DNA of 64,000 nt from Lentzea albida (GTDB lineage Bacteria; Actinomycetota; Actinomycetes; Mycobacteriales; Pseudonocardiaceae), in contig NZ_FOFV01000005.1 in the NCBI RefSeq assembly GCF_900111005.1, forward strand, positions 62,001 to 126,000, given 5' to 3'. The translations under genes and the position numbers were made by a program. Below the pieces are notes generated by a model. It was not told where the DNA came from. It saw only the letters and a list, made by a program, of their open reading frames with translations, and did not search any database. The first letter of the stretch is position 1. Every line of letters begins with the position of its first letter. This document shows, piece by piece, positions 8,296 to 16,376 of the stretch.

Positions 8296-8847
8296 GTGAG
8301 TGTCGACGGCAGGACCGAGCTCGTACCGCTACGCACCTGGTTCGGGCTCCGATGGCGCGGCTACGACCGCGACGAGGTGGACGACTACGTGGCCGAGCTG
8401 GAGGCCGAGCTCCGCCTGGTCACGGCCGACCGCAACGCCTCGGAGGCCCGCGCGGACGCCCTGGCCAGCAGACTCAGCTCGGTCCAGGAGGAGAACGCCG
8501 CCCTGCAGGACGGCCTGCACCGCATCTGCCTCACCCCGATCGACCTCAAGGGCCTCCCGGAACGCCTGGCCCGCATGGTCGCCCTCGCGGAGGAGGAACG
8601 CCGGGAGGTCATCAGGGACGCCCAGCTCAAGGCGTTGATGATCGTGGGCGAGGCCGAGCAGCGCGCCCGTCAGCTGGACGAGGAGGCGGCCGCGAAGCGC
8701 GAGGGGATCCGCGAGGACTTCCGCCTCGCCATGTCGGCCCGCCGCGCCGAGGCGATGCGGGCGCTGGCCGAGCTGCGCAACGTCGCCCGCGACGAGGCGG
8801 AACGCATCGTCGCGGAGGCGAAGATCCAGAACCTGCACATCGAATAG
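8296..8847 (+). CDS. DivIVA-domain coiled-coil protein
   Basis: A 183-residue protein with a short DivIVA-type head (FGLRWRGYDRDEVDDYVAEL at about 16-35) followed by a long, charged coiled coil through residue 180 (EAELRLV, EEERREV, ARDEAERIVAEAK). DivIVA proteins bind curved membrane at poles or septa and organise growth; this one is shorter than the main actinobacterial Wag31 and is probably a paralog. The GTG start at 8296 follows GAGGAG with good spacing. It stands alone and ends in a strong hairpin shared with the convergent epimerase gene. Confidence 0.85.
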   Translation: MSVDGRTELVPLRTWFGLRWRGYDRDEVDDYVAELEAELRLVTADRNASEARADALASRLSSVQEENAALQDGLHRICLTPIDLKGLPERLARMVALAEEERREVIRDAQLKALMIVGEAEQRARQLDEEAAAKREGIREDFRLAMSARRAEAMRALAELRNVARDEAERIVAEAKIQNLHIE

Positions 8848-8855
8848 CCCTCGGG

Positions 8856-8887
8856 GGTGCGCTGGGCGGGAGTTCGCCCAGCGCACC
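8856..8887. terminator. 13-bp perfect hairpin between convergent genes
   Basis: Arms 8856-8868 and 8875-8887 pair perfectly (GGTGCGCTGGGCG) around a 6-base loop. There is no T-tract, as is usual in actinomycetes. The position 9 bases after the DivIVA-type stop and 13 before the epimerase stop fits a bidirectional terminator. Confidence 0.8.
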
Positions 8888-8899
8888 GCACCCGCGGTG

Positions 8900-9925
8900 T
8901 CAGCGCGACCGCCTCGGCACCTGGTTCCGCGCGCCCCGCGGCGTCACGAACCCCTCCGCGATCAGGCTGTCGGCGGTGTCCACGACGGTCTCGCGCAGCG
9001 GTCGCATCGCCCACCCCAGCTCCGCCCGCGCCTTGGCCGACGTGACGAGTTCCCTGCGGTCCAGCAGGCTCAAAACCACCCGCAGAGGCGACGCGAACCG
9101 GGCCGCGAACCGCACCACGCCGCTCGGGATCGTGCTCGTCGAAACCCGGAAGCCCCGGCCGTTGTACTCGTCGGCGAGGAGCCGGGCGAGCTCGGGCATC
9201 CACGTCTCGCCGCCGGCGAGGATGTAGCGCTGCCCGGCGGCCCGCGGTGACTCGAGGGCCAGGCGGTGGCCCACAGCGAGGTCGCGGACGTCGACGACCG
9301 CCAGCGCCATGCGCAGCGGTGCGGGGATCTCGCGCGTCATCAGGCGGCGCACGACCTCGACCGTCTTGCTGGTCGCGGCGCCGTCCAGCGGGCCGAGCAC
9401 CGAGCCGGGGTTGACCACGACCAGCTCGACGCGCCGCGGCGACTCCGCCACGAAGTCCCACGCGGCGCGTTCGGCCAGGGTCTTGCTCTTGGCGTAGGCG
9501 GCGCAGTGGTCGAGGTCGGACCAGTCGGCTTCCGTGTGCACCCTCGGGTCCGCACGGTCCGGGCGGATGCGGATCGCCGCGATCGACGACGTCAGCACCA
9601 CCCGTTTCACCGTGCCCGACGCCTCGGCGGCGCGCAGCACCCTCAGCGTGCCGTCGACGGCGGGGCGGATCAGGTCGTTCTCGTCAGCGGGTTCGCTGGA
9701 GGGGAACGGCGACGCCACGTGCATCACGTGGTCGCAGCCGGCCACCGCCTCCGCCCAGCCGTCGTCCGACTCGAGGTCGGCCCGGACCACCTCGACGCCC
9801 TCGGCGAGTGCGGCGGTGGCGGAACGGACCGTCGCTCGCACCGCGTAGCCGTGGGCCTGCAGTTCGCGGGTGACGTGGCGGGCGATGAAGCCGGTGCCAC
9901 CCGTCACGAGGACGCGTTGGGGCAT
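8900..9925 (-). CDS. NAD-dependent epimerase/dehydratase-family reductase
   Basis: An extended short-chain dehydrogenase of 341 residues. The nucleotide-binding glycine motif is VTGGTGFIARH at the N-terminus, the acidic/polar discriminator ends in TVRSAT, HVASPFP and VVLTSSIAAI form the core, and the catalytic YAKSK is near residue 151. The look is of the dihydroflavonol-4-reductase/cinnamoyl-CoA reductase group, so an aldehyde or ketone substrate with NADPH is likely. It is monocistronic, lying between a terminator and a methyltransferase gene 36 bases upstream on the same strand. The exact substrate is unknown. Confidence 0.85.
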   Translation of the reverse strand: MPQRVLVTGGTGFIARHVTRELQAHGYAVRATVRSATAALAEGVEVVRADLESDDGWAEAVAGCDHVMHVASPFPSSEPADENDLIRPAVDGTLRVLRAAEASGTVKRVVLTSSIAAIRIRPDRADPRVHTEADWSDLDHCAAYAKSKTLAERAAWDFVAESPRRVELVVVNPGSVLGPLDGAATSKTVEVVRRLMTREIPAPLRMALAVVDVRDLAVGHRLALESPRAAGQRYILAGGETWMPELARLLADEYNGRGFRVSTSTIPSGVVRFAARFASPLRVVLSLLDRRELVTSAKARAELGWAMRPLRETVVDTADSLIAEGFVTPRGARNQVPRRSR

Positions 9926-9961
9926 TTCGGTGCTCCGGAAGTGTGATGGGCACGCGCCCGG

Positions 9962-10861
9962 TCAGGGCTCGTGTCGACGATGTCCTCGTACCGCCTGGGG
10001 CTTGGACCCGAGCACCCAGCGGGACATCCGGATCGGGTCGTCGACGGACGGGTCGGGACCGCGGCCGTAGCGCGCGGTGTAGTCGGCGACCGGCCGTTCG
10101 TCGATCTCCCACCCGGCCGCCCTCAGCGCACCCGCCGAGTCGGGACGGGCGCCGTCGTCGAGCAGGCTCGGCAGGTGCGAGCCGATGGCGTCCCCCGTGC
10201 CCGAGTACAGCTCGTGGTCGCGGAACTCCGGGGACTCCTGCCCGAGCACGACCTCGTAGCCGAGGTGGCTGCCGGGCGCGGACAACCGGTCGACCAGGCC
10301 GAGCACCCGTTCCTCCACGGCGCGCGGCAGGTAGGGCAGCACCCCTTCGGCGATCCAGGTCGTCGGCAGGGCGGGTGAGAAGCCGGCGTCGAGCAGGGCG
10401 ACGTCCCACGCGTCGGCGAGGTCGACGACCAACCGGTCGCAGCGCACGTCCCCGCTCACGCCGACCGCGTCGAGGACCTCGGTCTTGAACGCGAGCACGT
10501 CCGCGCGGTCGATCTCGAACACCCGCACCGCGTCCGGCAGGCCGAGCCGCAGGACGCGGGTGTCGAGCCCGGCGCCGAGGAGCACGACCTGAGGGGTCGC
10601 CGCAGTCCGCACAGCGTCGTCGAAAACCCTTGTGCGCAAAGCGCAGTAGGCACCCAGACGGCCCCACACGGGATGCGCGTCGCCGCCCTCGACGTCCTCG
10701 ATGCGGGTGGGCATCGCGACCCCGGAACGCGCGTGCCGGACGAAGTGCTCGGCGTACTCGTCCCGGACGAGCCCGTCCGGGCGACGGGTCTCGATCGCCC
10801 TCATGGCGGTGATCATGAGGGCGGTGGTGCTCACGCCCTCGGCCAGCACGGCATCGGTCAC
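9962..10861 (-). CDS. SAM-dependent methyltransferase, LCMT/TIGR00027-like
   Basis: A 299-residue class I methyltransferase of the leucine-carboxyl-methyltransferase-like group abundant in mycobacteria and other actinomycetes. Seen: a front helix TTALMITAMRAIETRRPDGL, the SAM loop VVLLGAGLDTRVLRL near residue 85, the acidic VFEIDRADVL, and TTWIAEGVLPYLP. The GTG at 10861 is preceded by GGAGGAACC. A strong hairpin lies in the leader. The methyl acceptor is unknown; there is no biosynthetic cluster around it. Confidence 0.87.
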   Translation of the reverse strand: MTDAVLAEGVSTTALMITAMRAIETRRPDGLVRDEYAEHFVRHARSGVAMPTRIEDVEGGDAHPVWGRLGAYCALRTRVFDDAVRTAATPQVVLLGAGLDTRVLRLGLPDAVRVFEIDRADVLAFKTEVLDAVGVSGDVRCDRLVVDLADAWDVALLDAGFSPALPTTWIAEGVLPYLPRAVEERVLGLVDRLSAPGSHLGYEVVLGQESPEFRDHELYSGTGDAIGSHLPSLLDDGARPDSAGALRAAGWEIDERPVADYTARYGRGPDPSVDDPIRMSRWVLGSKPQAVRGHRRHEP

Positions 10862-10888
10862 GACGGTTCCTCCGATCGGGAGCGCGCG

Positions 10889-10917
10889 CGGGCGTCGCGC
10901 GATGAACGCGACGCCCG
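10889..10917 (-). promoter_or_regulatory. Leader hairpin of the methyltransferase gene
   Basis: Arms 10889-10899 and 10907-10917 (CGGGCGTCGCG and its complement) pair perfectly with a 7-base loop. It sits about 15 bases upstream of the GGAGG ribosome site, so it may stabilise or attenuate the mRNA. Confidence 0.4.
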
Positions 10918-11016
10918 ACTCAGCCGTTTCGCCAGGTGTGGCAACGGTTTCCAGCACCGAGTCCTCTGTGGAGCGCTCGCAAGATCGACACTAGCGCCGC
11001 CCGCCACGCGGGTCAA

Positions 11017-11032
11017 GACCGAACGTTCTATC
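11017..11032. promoter_or_regulatory. GACCGAACGTTCTATC motif, copy 1
   Basis: A 16-base sequence centred on the palindrome GAACGTTC, identical to the copy at 14641-14656 and nearly matched at 48522-48541. It lies about 156 bases upstream of the methyltransferase start. A shared repressor site is the likely meaning, but the protein is unknown. Confidence 0.4.
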
Positions 11033-11082
11033 TCACAGCCGGGCGGTCGCGATGGCCGCGAGCAGTCCGCAGAACCCCCTGC

Positions 11083-11115
11083 GGGCACCCGAGGAGCTGC
11101 TCCTCCCCCGTGCCC
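11083..11115. terminator. Nested hairpin after the GH89 gene
   Basis: An outer stem GGGCAC/GTGCCC (11083-11088, 11110-11115) encloses a 6-bp inner stem GAGGAG/CTCCTC. It lies 27 bases beyond the GH89 stop. Weaker than the other terminators in the window. Confidence 0.4.
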
Positions 11116-11141
11116 ATGACCTCGGCGCTCCCCCGGTGCGG

Positions 11142-13355
11142 TCACGGCCTGGCGATGCGCACGGCCAGGTCGAGCACCGCGGCCGCCGCCGTCCTCGGGT
11201 CACCGCTCGGCCGGTGCGGGTAGGTGGTGCCCGCCCGGTTCCACCGGTCGGCGTGGACGTACCAGTCGACCGGTGTGGTCGCGCCGCCGGTGAGGGTCAG
11301 CCGCACCTCGCCGAGCCAGAGCACCCAGCGGGAGCGGTAGTAGTCGCCCACCAGACCGGCCCAGGACCGGGTCGCGTACTCGGCCAGGACGGTCGAGTCC
11401 TCGTGACCCCAGGACGTGAGGAGCCGCTTGGCCTCCTCGGCGAGGTGGTCCCGCTCGTCGTCATCGCTGCCCCACGCGCGGGCGTCGGCGACCCACTTGC
11501 CCAGCAGGAAGTGCTCGTCGGTGGCGAGGACGGCGTCCTGCGCGTCGACCAGGTCGAGCAGTTGCCGCGCGGCGGCGTCGTAGGCCTCCAGGTCGCGTGC
11601 CCGTGCGGCGGCCGCGACCTTGCGCAGCGCGGTCCTGGCCACGTCTTCCGCGACCTGGCGGGCGAGGTCGACGAGGTCGTGGGCGAGGCCCGGCGTGTCG
11701 AGCCGTCCGGCGGTGCCGAGCAACGCCCGCAGCGCCGGGAACAGGGCGTCGCCCGGGTACCCGAGGGCGCGGGGGCCGAGCAGACTGGCCTGGTTCGCGT
11801 CCAGGCTCGGCACGGCCGCGATGACGGAGTCGGTGACGGCGTACTGCGACGAGTTCTCGGACATGGCGCTCTCGAGGTCGCCCAGGGCCGCGGCGAGTTC
11901 GGGCACGCCCTCGACCTCTCCCGCGTCGACGGGGAGGCCGGCGAGCGCCCTCAGGGTCTCGGCGGGGATCCCGCCCTTCCCGTCGTGCCGCCAAGGCCCG
12001 TAGGCGGTGCGCAGGAGGATCCGCCACGCCTCGTCGGCGCTCGCGTCCGCCGCGCCGTACCGCGACGCCGTCCACTCCCCCAGCCACCTGTCCAGGTCGA
12101 CGGGCCCGTCCGCCCAGGTGAGGTCGTGGAAGAGGTCCCACAGGACGGGGTTGTTCGCGACGCCCTCCGCCATGTCGGTGATCCCGGTGAGGCCGGGCAG
12201 GCGCCGGTCGCCGCTCCAGTGCTGCGGGAGGGAGGCCACGTCCGCGAGGTCGCCGTACAGGCCGGTGCGGCCGCCGTAGTTGGGCAGCACGCCCAGCACC
12301 CACTCCGGGCCGCCGAACCCGTCCTCGCGGTGGTCCTCGCCGGTGAGGTCGAGGACGACGACGCGCTCGCCGGCGACCGCGTCGAGCAGTTCGCGGCGGG
12401 GGTTTCCGGCCCAGGCCTGCACGACCCAGGTGGAGTCCGGGTCGGCGGCCGTCATCGCCCGCCGCACCCCGCGGGCCGCGTCGCCGAGGTCGGTGCCCCC
12501 GGTGCTGCCGCCCTCGTGGACCAGGTCGACCGCCCACGCCCCGGTCGCGCCGAACGCGGCTCGTTGCTCGGCGTAGAAGATCTCCGCCACCTCGGCGTAG
12601 GCGTCGGTCGTGGTGTCGAGCCAGTCCGGCCGCACCGGGCCGACGACGTCCTTGAACCAGCGCCCCTGCGGGACCGTGCGGGCGCCGGGCCGGTGGGTGG
12701 TGAAGCCGGGCGGGACGGTGCCGCTGAAGCCCGGCAGGATCGGGACGACGTCGAGCTCCCGCATCCGTTCGACCACCCTGCGGGCCAGCGCCGCGCGGCC
12801 GTCGACGAGCGTCCTGCTGGTGCCGCGGCCGAAGTTCTGGATGTTGTTGAGCCACAGCCACGGCTGGTGCGACGGCGGCCCGAGCCACCGCAGCAGTTCC
12901 TCCTCGGCGTACCCGCACCGGAGGAAGGTGGTGAGGTACACCAGTTCCTGGCCGAGCGTCAGGTGCGCGGCGGTGATCCCGGAGGCCGCCAGCAGGTCGA
13001 TCTCGTGCTCCCACTGCTCCCAGTCGTAGAACGGGGTCGTGTACCCGGCGACGGTGAGGTTGTAGGCGACGCGGCGGCGGACGGTCGCGTCACCCGAGAC
13101 CTCCGCGCCCTCCGGCAGGGGGCGGTCGACCGGCCGGGTGCCGATGCGCGAGACGTGCCCGACGCCGGTCCTGCGCGCGAACGCGGCGTACCCGGCGACG
13201 GCGGCACCGGCACCGGACGCCGTGACCGTCAGGACTCCCCCGGCCGACCGGACCCGGAAGCCGTCCTCGACGTCCACGCCGGCGCGGACCCGGACGGCGT
13301 CCTCCGGCAACCCGCTGAGCCTGCGGATCGCGGCCACGGCGGCGTTCTCGTTCAC
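11142..13355 (-). CDS. GH89 alpha-N-acetylglucosaminidase
   Basis: A 737-residue glycosidase of family GH89, which removes terminal alpha-linked N-acetylglucosamine (human NAGLU, bacterial AgnC types). The three NAGLU domains are visible: a small alpha/beta domain (about 1-85), a TIM barrel with TLGQELVYLTTFLRCGY, GPPSHQPWLWLNNIQNFG and VDLVHEGGSTGGTD, with GLTGITDMAEGVANNPV carrying a candidate catalytic Glu, and an all-helical C-terminus to residue 720. No signal peptide is seen, so it is probably cytoplasmic. The GTG at 13355 follows GGAGGACAA and overlaps the stop of the MFS transporter by 4 bases, implying import and then intracellular cleavage. Confidence 0.9.
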   Translation of the reverse strand: MNENAAVAAIRRLSGLPEDAVRVRAGVDVEDGFRVRSAGGVLTVTASGAGAAVAGYAAFARRTGVGHVSRIGTRPVDRPLPEGAEVSGDATVRRRVAYNLTVAGYTTPFYDWEQWEHEIDLLAASGITAAHLTLGQELVYLTTFLRCGYAEEELLRWLGPPSHQPWLWLNNIQNFGRGTSRTLVDGRAALARRVVERMRELDVVPILPGFSGTVPPGFTTHRPGARTVPQGRWFKDVVGPVRPDWLDTTTDAYAEVAEIFYAEQRAAFGATGAWAVDLVHEGGSTGGTDLGDAARGVRRAMTAADPDSTWVVQAWAGNPRRELLDAVAGERVVVLDLTGEDHREDGFGGPEWVLGVLPNYGGRTGLYGDLADVASLPQHWSGDRRLPGLTGITDMAEGVANNPVLWDLFHDLTWADGPVDLDRWLGEWTASRYGAADASADEAWRILLRTAYGPWRHDGKGGIPAETLRALAGLPVDAGEVEGVPELAAALGDLESAMSENSSQYAVTDSVIAAVPSLDANQASLLGPRALGYPGDALFPALRALLGTAGRLDTPGLAHDLVDLARQVAEDVARTALRKVAAAARARDLEAYDAAARQLLDLVDAQDAVLATDEHFLLGKWVADARAWGSDDDERDHLAEEAKRLLTSWGHEDSTVLAEYATRSWAGLVGDYYRSRWVLWLGEVRLTLTGGATTPVDWYVHADRWNRAGTTYPHRPSGDPRTAAAAVLDLAVRIARP

Positions 13356-14581
13356 TTGTCCTCCCAACGCCCGGACACGGCCTGCGGGCGAACGCGCAGG
13401 ACCGCGAAGGAACCGATCAGTGCGATGGCGCCGCCCACGAGGAACAGCGCCGGGTACCCGCCGAGCGTCGTGACCGCGAGCGACGCGACGAACGGGGCGA
13501 CGACCTGGGGCGCGGTCAGCGCGATGTGGAACACGCCGAGGTCCCGCCCCACGTCGCCGGCCTTCGGCAGCACGAGCGTCGCCAGGGCCAGATCCACCCC
13601 GAGGTAGAGGCCGAGCGCGAACCCGCTCAGCGCGGTGCTGACCAGGAACGCGGACCACGTCGGCCACAGCAGCGGCACGAACAGCGCGGCGGACAGCAGC
13701 ACCGACGACACGAACACGAAGCCGCGGTGCCGTCCGACCCGGTCGACCAGCGGACCGGCGATCGCGGTGCCCACCGTCACGAACACGAGGCTGAGGGTCA
13801 GCGAGGTGGCTACACCGTCGGCGGCCGTCGTGCCCGCAGGGGGTTCGATGAAGTCCTGCAACAGGTACAGGGTGAACCCGTTGATCATGTTGTAGCCGAG
13901 GTAGAGCACGGCGCGGGAGACGAAGACCCAGCGGTAGTCGCGGAAGCGCAGGCTGCCGAACATCCGCCGCAGTTCGCCACGCGTGCCGCGGGGGTCGTGC
14001 CGCGCCTCCCGCACGAGCCACGCCGAGAGCGCGGAGGCGAGGGCGAACGCCACGGCCAGCACCGCGTACCCGAGCAGCGCGGAGTCCACGAAGAGCGCGC
14101 CGAGCTGCACGCCGACGACGCTGCCGACCGGCAGGCCCAGGCCCTGCACGGTGCTGGCGAGACCGTGCCGGTGCGGCGGGATCCGGTCGGGGATCGTCGC
14201 CAGCACGACGTTGAGGCCGACGTTCACGGTGCCCTGCACCAGGAACCAACCGGCGAGCAGCCCGGCGACCGAACCGGAGACGCCGAGCACCAGCAGCGAG
14301 GCGGCCGTCGCGAGCCCGCCGAAGAGGATCCACGGCGTCCGCCGCCCCCACCGGCTCCGGGTGCGGTCGGACAGCAGCCCCACCACCGGCGGGACGGCGA
14401 GCGAGGCGATCGCGCTGACACCCGTGACCAGGGCCAGCGCCGACGGGGCCGCGTCGCCCGCGGCGAGCCGGACCTGGGTCGGCAGCAGGACCGACAGCAC
14501 ACCGCCGATCGCCGCGTAGCCGGCCACGTTGATCAGGAACATCGAGGTCAGCACCGGCCAGATGCGGGCTGTTCTGGTCAT
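13352..14581 (-). CDS. MFS transporter, probable sugar/glycoside importer
   Basis: A 409-residue inner-membrane carrier with about 12 hydrophobic segments and the major-facilitator loop GLLSDRTRSRWGRRTPW after segment 2, repeated in weaker form as GPLVDRVGRHRG between segments 8 and 9. The loop resembles the glycoside-pentoside-hexuronide group. It is the first gene of a two-gene unit with GH89, so a GlcNAc-containing alpha-glycoside is a reasonable but unproven cargo. The ATG at 14581 was chosen from the MTRTARIWPVL start; the ribosome site is weak. A GACCGAACGTTCTATC motif lies 60 bases upstream. Confidence 0.85.
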   Translation of the reverse strand: MTRTARIWPVLTSMFLINVAGYAAIGGVLSVLLPTQVRLAAGDAAPSALALVTGVSAIASLAVPPVVGLLSDRTRSRWGRRTPWILFGGLATAASLLVLGVSGSVAGLLAGWFLVQGTVNVGLNVVLATIPDRIPPHRHGLASTVQGLGLPVGSVVGVQLGALFVDSALLGYAVLAVAFALASALSAWLVREARHDPRGTRGELRRMFGSLRFRDYRWVFVSRAVLYLGYNMINGFTLYLLQDFIEPPAGTTAADGVATSLTLSLVFVTVGTAIAGPLVDRVGRHRGFVFVSSVLLSAALFVPLLWPTWSAFLVSTALSGFALGLYLGVDLALATLVLPKAGDVGRDLGVFHIALTAPQVVAPFVASLAVTTLGGYPALFLVGGAIALIGSFAVLRVRPQAVSGRWEDK

Positions 14582-14640
14582 CGCGCGAAAACCGCCTTGC
14601 GGGGAGGAGCGTCGAGCGGGGGCGTGCGGCGGTCCATCGA

Positions 14641-14656
14641 GACCGAACGTTCTATC
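14641..14656. promoter_or_regulatory. GACCGAACGTTCTATC motif, copy 2
   Basis: Identical over 16 bases to 11017-11032 and 60 bases upstream of the MFS-GH89 unit, a usual position for an operator or promoter element. The core GAACGTTC is a perfect palindrome. Confidence 0.45.
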
Positions 14657-14777
14657 GCTCGACCATAGCAGACGTTGTAGCGATCGATACAGACACGCCG
14701 ACTGGCCTACACGAAGGCAGGAGTGCCGCACGGACCCCTTTCGTCTCACGGCAGTTGCACCGGGTGACCACTCGACG

Positions 14778-14807
14778 ATAACGTTCCGTTCCGCATCGGA
14801 ACGTTAT
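14778..14807. promoter_or_regulatory. Inverted-repeat operator before the quinone oxidoreductase gene
   Basis: ATAACGTTCCG (14778-14788) is repeated as its exact complement CGGAACGTTAT (14797-14807) across 8 bases. It ends just before the GGGAGG ribosome site of the oxidoreductase, whose operon encodes a TetR protein. Autoregulation is the obvious inference. Confidence 0.65.
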
Positions 14808-14820
14808 TTGGGAGGTCGTT

Positions 14821-15747
14821 GTGCGCGCTGCTGTCGTGCAGGAGTCAGGGGAACTCGCCACCGCCGAGGTGGCGGACCCCGTGCCGGGGCCGGGCCAGGT
14901 GCTCGTGGACGTCGAGGCGATCGGCGCGGGTTACGTCGACGTGATGATCAGCCGCGGTGAGTACCCGGGAGCCACCGGCGGCGCGGGCACGGTGCCCGGA
15001 GTGGAGGTCGTCGGCAGGGTCCGGACCGGCGACCTCGCGGGGCGGCGCGTGCTGGCGTTCGCCGGCAGCGGCGGCTACGCGGAGCAGTTCGTCACGAGCG
15101 CCGACGCCGTCCTGCCCGTGCCGGAGGACGCCGACGCCACCGAGGTGGTCGCGCTGGGGATGAACGCCCTGGTCGCCCACCTCGCGTTGCGCCGAGCCTC
15201 GGTGGCGGCCGGGGAGAGCGTGCTCGTCCGGGGTGCGGGCGGCGGGATCGGCGTGCTGGCAACACAACTCGCGCGTGCCATCGGAGCGGACGTCACCGCC
15301 ATCACCTCCTCGCAGGCCCGCGGTGAGCGCCTGCGGGAGCTGGGGGCGGCGCGGATCTTCGACCGGACCACCGCCGAGGTCCCCGGCGAGTCGTACGACG
15401 TGGTGATCGACACCGTCGCCGGGCCCGGCACCGCGCCTCACCTCGGTCTGCTCGGCGCCAACGGGAGGTACGTGCTGGCCGGCGCGGCCGGTGGCCTGCC
15501 GTCGGACGACGTCGTCGGCACGTTGCTGCGCGACTTCCACCGGTCGCCGTCGCTGTTCGCGTTCAGCCTGAACTCCGTGGCGGCGCCGGACCTGCTGCGG
15601 GCGTGGGAGGAGGTCGTCGCGCTGTGGCGGCGGGGCGACCTGACGCCGGTGGTCCACGACCGGCTGGAGCTCACCGACGCCGCGCAGGTCATCGAGCTGC
15701 TGGGACGTGGTGCGCCGTTCGGCAAGGTGGTCCTGCTGCCTCGTTAA
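14821..15747 (+). CDS. Quinone oxidoreductase-like MDR protein
   Basis: A zinc-independent medium-chain dehydrogenase/reductase of 308 residues, NADPH:quinone reductase-like. The N-terminal GroES-like domain (about 1-115; PVPGPGQVLVDVEAIGAGYVD) lacks the zinc ligands. The Rossmann fold starts with VLVRGAGGGIGVLATQLAR. The GTG at 14821 is preceded by GGGAGG. It is followed 23 bases later by a TetR gene on the same strand and preceded by a long inverted repeat, so the pair looks like a self-controlled response to a small reactive compound. The substrate is unknown. Confidence 0.87.
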   Translation: MRAAVVQESGELATAEVADPVPGPGQVLVDVEAIGAGYVDVMISRGEYPGATGGAGTVPGVEVVGRVRTGDLAGRRVLAFAGSGGYAEQFVTSADAVLPVPEDADATEVVALGMNALVAHLALRRASVAAGESVLVRGAGGGIGVLATQLARAIGADVTAITSSQARGERLRELGAARIFDRTTAEVPGESYDVVIDTVAGPGTAPHLGLLGANGRYVLAGAAGGLPSDDVVGTLLRDFHRSPSLFAFSLNSVAAPDLLRAWEEVVALWRRGDLTPVVHDRLELTDAAQVIELLGRGAPFGKVVLLPR

Positions 15748-15770
15748 GCTGGGCGGGATCGGGAGGTGGA

Positions 15771-16376
15771 ATGGCACGCCGACGCGACGAGCGCATCGAC
15801 CACGCCGTGCTGGACGCGGTGTCCGCTCTGGTGCGCGAGGTCGGCTACCCGGCGCTGACGATGGAGGCCATCGCCGCGAGGGCGGGCACCACCAAGCCCG
15901 CCATCCGCCGCCGCTGGCAGAGCCGTCAGCAGCTGGTCGTCGCGGCCATGGCGCGCGACCGCATCGGCCTGACGGAGATCGACACGGGCTGCCTGCACTG
16001 CGACCTCGCCGGCCACCTGGAAGCCCTGCGAGCCGGTCTGGAGGACCCCGCGTTCGGCGCGGTGATCCCGGCGCTGCTGGCCGACCTGGCCGACGATCCG
16101 GTTCTGCACAAGAAGTTCCTCGCCGTGCTGTGGGAGCCGCGGCGGCAGGCGTGCGTGACCACCCTCCGCAAGGCGCAGGACCGCGGGGAGCTGGAGCCGT
16201 CCGCCGACGTCGACCTGGTGCTCGACCTGTTCGCGGCGCCGGTCATGTTCCGGGCGTTGTTCCGCCACGCCCCGATGGGGGCCGACTTCGCGGAACTGGT
16301 CACGGGGGCGGTGCTCGACGGCGTCGGGGCAACGGCCGGGGTTCCCGGCCGTTGCCCCTCACATCACCTGCGGTAG
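15771..16376 (+). CDS. TetR-family regulator
   Basis: A 201-residue repressor. The helix-turn-helix is at about 10-56 (ALTMEAIAARAGTTKPAIRR), with Trp and Arg-rich residues after it (RWQSRQQLVVAAM); the ligand domain follows with a C-terminal segment like TetR_C_16/33 types. The ATG at 15771 follows GGGAGGTGGA. Its likely target is the inverted repeat at 14778-14807 ahead of its own operon. The 3' end overlaps the convergent glycosidase gene by 13 bases. Confidence 0.88.
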   Translation: MARRRDERIDHAVLDAVSALVREVGYPALTMEAIAARAGTTKPAIRRRWQSRQQLVVAAMARDRIGLTEIDTGCLHCDLAGHLEALRAGLEDPAFGAVIPALLADLADDPVLHKKFLAVLWEPRRQACVTTLRKAQDRGELEPSADVDLVLDLFAAPVMFRALFRHAPMGADFAELVTGAVLDGVGATAGVPGRCPSHHLR

